A program made the position numbers and the translations under genes. This document shows positions 15,467 through 16,821 of a stretch of DNA of 16,821 nucleotides, in pieces; position 1 is the first letter of the stretch; each line of letters starts with the position of its first letter. This DNA is from an uncultured Anaerolineales bacterium (lineage in GTDB: Bacteria; Chloroflexota; Anaerolineae; Anaerolineales; Villigracilaceae): the NCBI GenBank assembly GCA_937928015.1, contig CALFXA010000042.1, positions 1 through 16,821 on the forward strand, read 5' to 3'. The notes under the pieces are model-generated. The model did no database searches, was not told the DNA's origin, and saw only the letters and a list, made by a program, of their open reading frames with translations.

Positions 15467-16821
15467 ATGTCTGAAAATTTTGATGTGGTTGTTATCGGTG
15501 CTGGACCTGCGGGATACGTGGCAGCCATCCGCGCCGCGCAACTCAAACAGAAGGTCGCCATCGTCGATAAGCAATGGCTGGGCGGTGTGTGCTTGAACGT
15601 GGGCTGCATCCCGTCCAAGTCGCTGCTGCGCAACGCCGAGCTGGCGCACATTCTGCGCGAACGCGGCAAGGATTTCGGCTTCTCGATGGAAAACCTCAAG
15701 CTGGACTACAGCGTGGCTGTCAAGCGCTCGCGCCAGAATTCCGACCGCCTGACCAAGGGCGTGGGCTTCCTGATGAAGAAGAACGGGATTGCCGTCTTCA
15801 TGGGCTCTGCCAAACTGACGAAGCCAAATCTGGTCACCGTAACCGACAAGGACGGCAAGGCGACGGAGCTTTCCGCGAAGAACATCATCGTGGCGACGGG
15901 CGCTTCCGCCGCCGCCCCCGCCGCGTGGAAGATCGACGGCGAGAAGGTCGTCACCTACTGGGAAGCCATCTTGCAAGACAAGCTGCCCAAGTCGGTGGTG
16001 GTGATTGGCTCGGGCGCCATCGGCGTGGAATTCTCCACCGTGTGGAGTTCCTACGGTGTGGACGTGACCATCGTCGAGATGCTGCCGCGCCTGGTTCCGC
16101 TCGAAGACGAAGAAGTCTCGAAGGAACTCGAAAAGGAATTCAAGAAGCGTGGCATCAAGATGCTGACGGGGCACAAGGTCGAGTCGGTGGAGGCAACGGC
16201 CACGGGCGTGAAGGTCGTGGTCAGCGCGGACGGGAAGACAACGACCCTCGAAGCGGACCAGGCCCTCGTCGCGATTGGTTTCCGTCCCAACTCAAAGGGA
16301 CTGGGGCTCGAAGAGGTCGGCGTCAAGATCAGCGAGCGCGGCTTTGTCGAGATCAATGAAAAGATGCAGACCAGCGTCCCGAACATCTACGCCATCGGCG
16401 ACGTGACGGGCAAGCTGATGCTGGCGCACGTCGGCTCGGCGATGGGCATCGTGGCTGCCGAGACCATCGCGGGCGCGGAGACGGTCACCCTCGATTACGA
16501 GATGATGCCGCGCGCCACTTACTGCCAGCCGCAGATCGCGTCGTTCGGCCTGACCGAGGCGCAGGCCAAGGAACGCGGCTACACGGTCAAGATCGGGCGC
16601 TTCCCCTTCCAGCCGAACGGCAAGGCGCTCGGCATTGGTGATTACGCGGGCTTCGTCAAACTGGTCATCGACGAGAAGTACGGTGAGATCCTCGGCGCAC
16701 ACATGATCGGCCCCGAAGTGACCGAACTGCTGCCCGAGCTGACCCTGGCACATATGATGGAGCTGACCCCGCACGAGATCGCTCGCAATGTCCACGCCCA
16801 CCCAACGCTCTCTGAAGCCAT
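15467..16821 (+). CDS. lpdA: Dihydrolipoamide dehydrogenase (E3), 3' end outside window
   Basis: The ATG at 15467 follows GGAG with six bases between. 451 residues are present; the family is usually about 460-470, so only the very end is missing. FAD-binding GAGPAG (11-16), the redox pair Cys42 and Cys47 in GGVCLNVGCIPSK, NAD-binding IGSGAIGVEF, second FAD motif IYAIGDVTG, and catalytic HPTLSE (His445, Glu450) are all intact. E3 reoxidises the dihydrolipoyl arm of E2 and reduces NAD+. It is the likely third subunit of the complex formed with the E1 and E2 genes to the left, though it may also serve other lipoyl complexes. It has its own leader rather than being in the E1-E2 operon. Confidence 0.96.
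   Translation, partial: MSENFDVVVIGAGPAGYVAAIRAAQLKQKVAIVDKQWLGGVCLNVGCIPSKSLLRNAELAHILRERGKDFGFSMENLKLDYSVAVKRSRQNSDRLTKGVGFLMKKNGIAVFMGSAKLTKPNLVTVTDKDGKATELSAKNIIVATGASAAAPAAWKIDGEKVVTYWEAILQDKLPKSVVVIGSGAIGVEFSTVWSSYGVDVTIVEMLPRLVPLEDEEVSKELEKEFKKRGIKMLTGHKVESVEATATGVKVVVSADGKTTTLEADQALVAIGFRPNSKGLGLEEVGVKISERGFVEINEKMQTSVPNIYAIGDVTGKLMLAHVGSAMGIVAAETIAGAETVTLDYEMMPRATYCQPQIASFGLTEAQAKERGYTVKIGRFPFQPNGKALGIGDYAGFVKLVIDEKYGEILGAHMIGPEVTELLPELTLAHMMELTPHEIARNVHAHPTLSEA

Overview
The window looks like a contig end from a Gram-positive-like or diderm-less bacterium of the Chloroflexota, most likely class Anaerolineae. This is an inference from gene style, not from a marker gene. The clues are lipoproteins with an L-S-A-C lipobox followed by Ala/Pro/Thr-rich linkers, a fused alpha-beta 2-oxoacid dehydrogenase E1, a NarI-HdrD-type membrane Fe-S oxidoreductase, a large GT-C-like membrane protein, and high-GC coding regions with AT-rich intergenic gaps. 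The first 44 bases are not genomic: they match Illumina TruSeq adapter sequence carrying an index, so the contig starts in unremoved adapter and the first gene is cut there.

Layout, left to right. 45-1316 is the 3' part of a secreted protein with a lytic-transglycosylase-like domain, followed by a terminator hairpin. 1496-3016 is a lipoprotein multiheme cytochrome c with 13 CxxCH sites. Its reading frame is interrupted by one in-frame TGA at 1736-1738. A hairpin directly downstream has the spacing and loop of a bacterial SECIS element, so selenocysteine insertion is a serious possibility beside a simple nonsense mutation or base error. 3054-4757 is a lipoprotein with four complete rhodanese domains. 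The two genes appear to form an operon for extracytoplasmic sulfur (or selenium) redox work. A LysR-type regulator (4944-5894) follows on the same strand, then a membrane Fe-S oxidoreductase of the FadF/EMO type (5967-7952).

8158-12504 is a carbon-metabolism operon: fused E1 (8158-10584), E2 dihydrolipoyl acyltransferase (10662-11882) and a class I methyltransferase (11884-12504), closed by a palindromic terminator. A dienelactone-hydrolase-family enzyme (12591-13244) has its own strong promoter, with a GAAC-N4-GTTC palindrome inside it. The E3 subunit, dihydrolipoamide dehydrogenase, begins at 15467 and runs off the right edge. E2 and E3 are separated by the methyltransferase, the hydrolase, a visibly AT-richer minus-strand membrane-protein gene (13400-15070) and a frameshifted C-terminal remnant of an ArsB/SLC13-type anion permease (15155-15360).

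How it fits together: E1, E2 and E3 would form a 2-oxoacid dehydrogenase complex making acyl-CoA and NADH. The FadF/EMO-like protein would pass electrons from a soluble donor, possibly electron-transfer flavoprotein, to menaquinone. The multiheme cytochrome and tetra-rhodanese would act outside the membrane on sulfur species. No rRNA, tRNA, CRISPR array, IS element or complete mobile element was seen.
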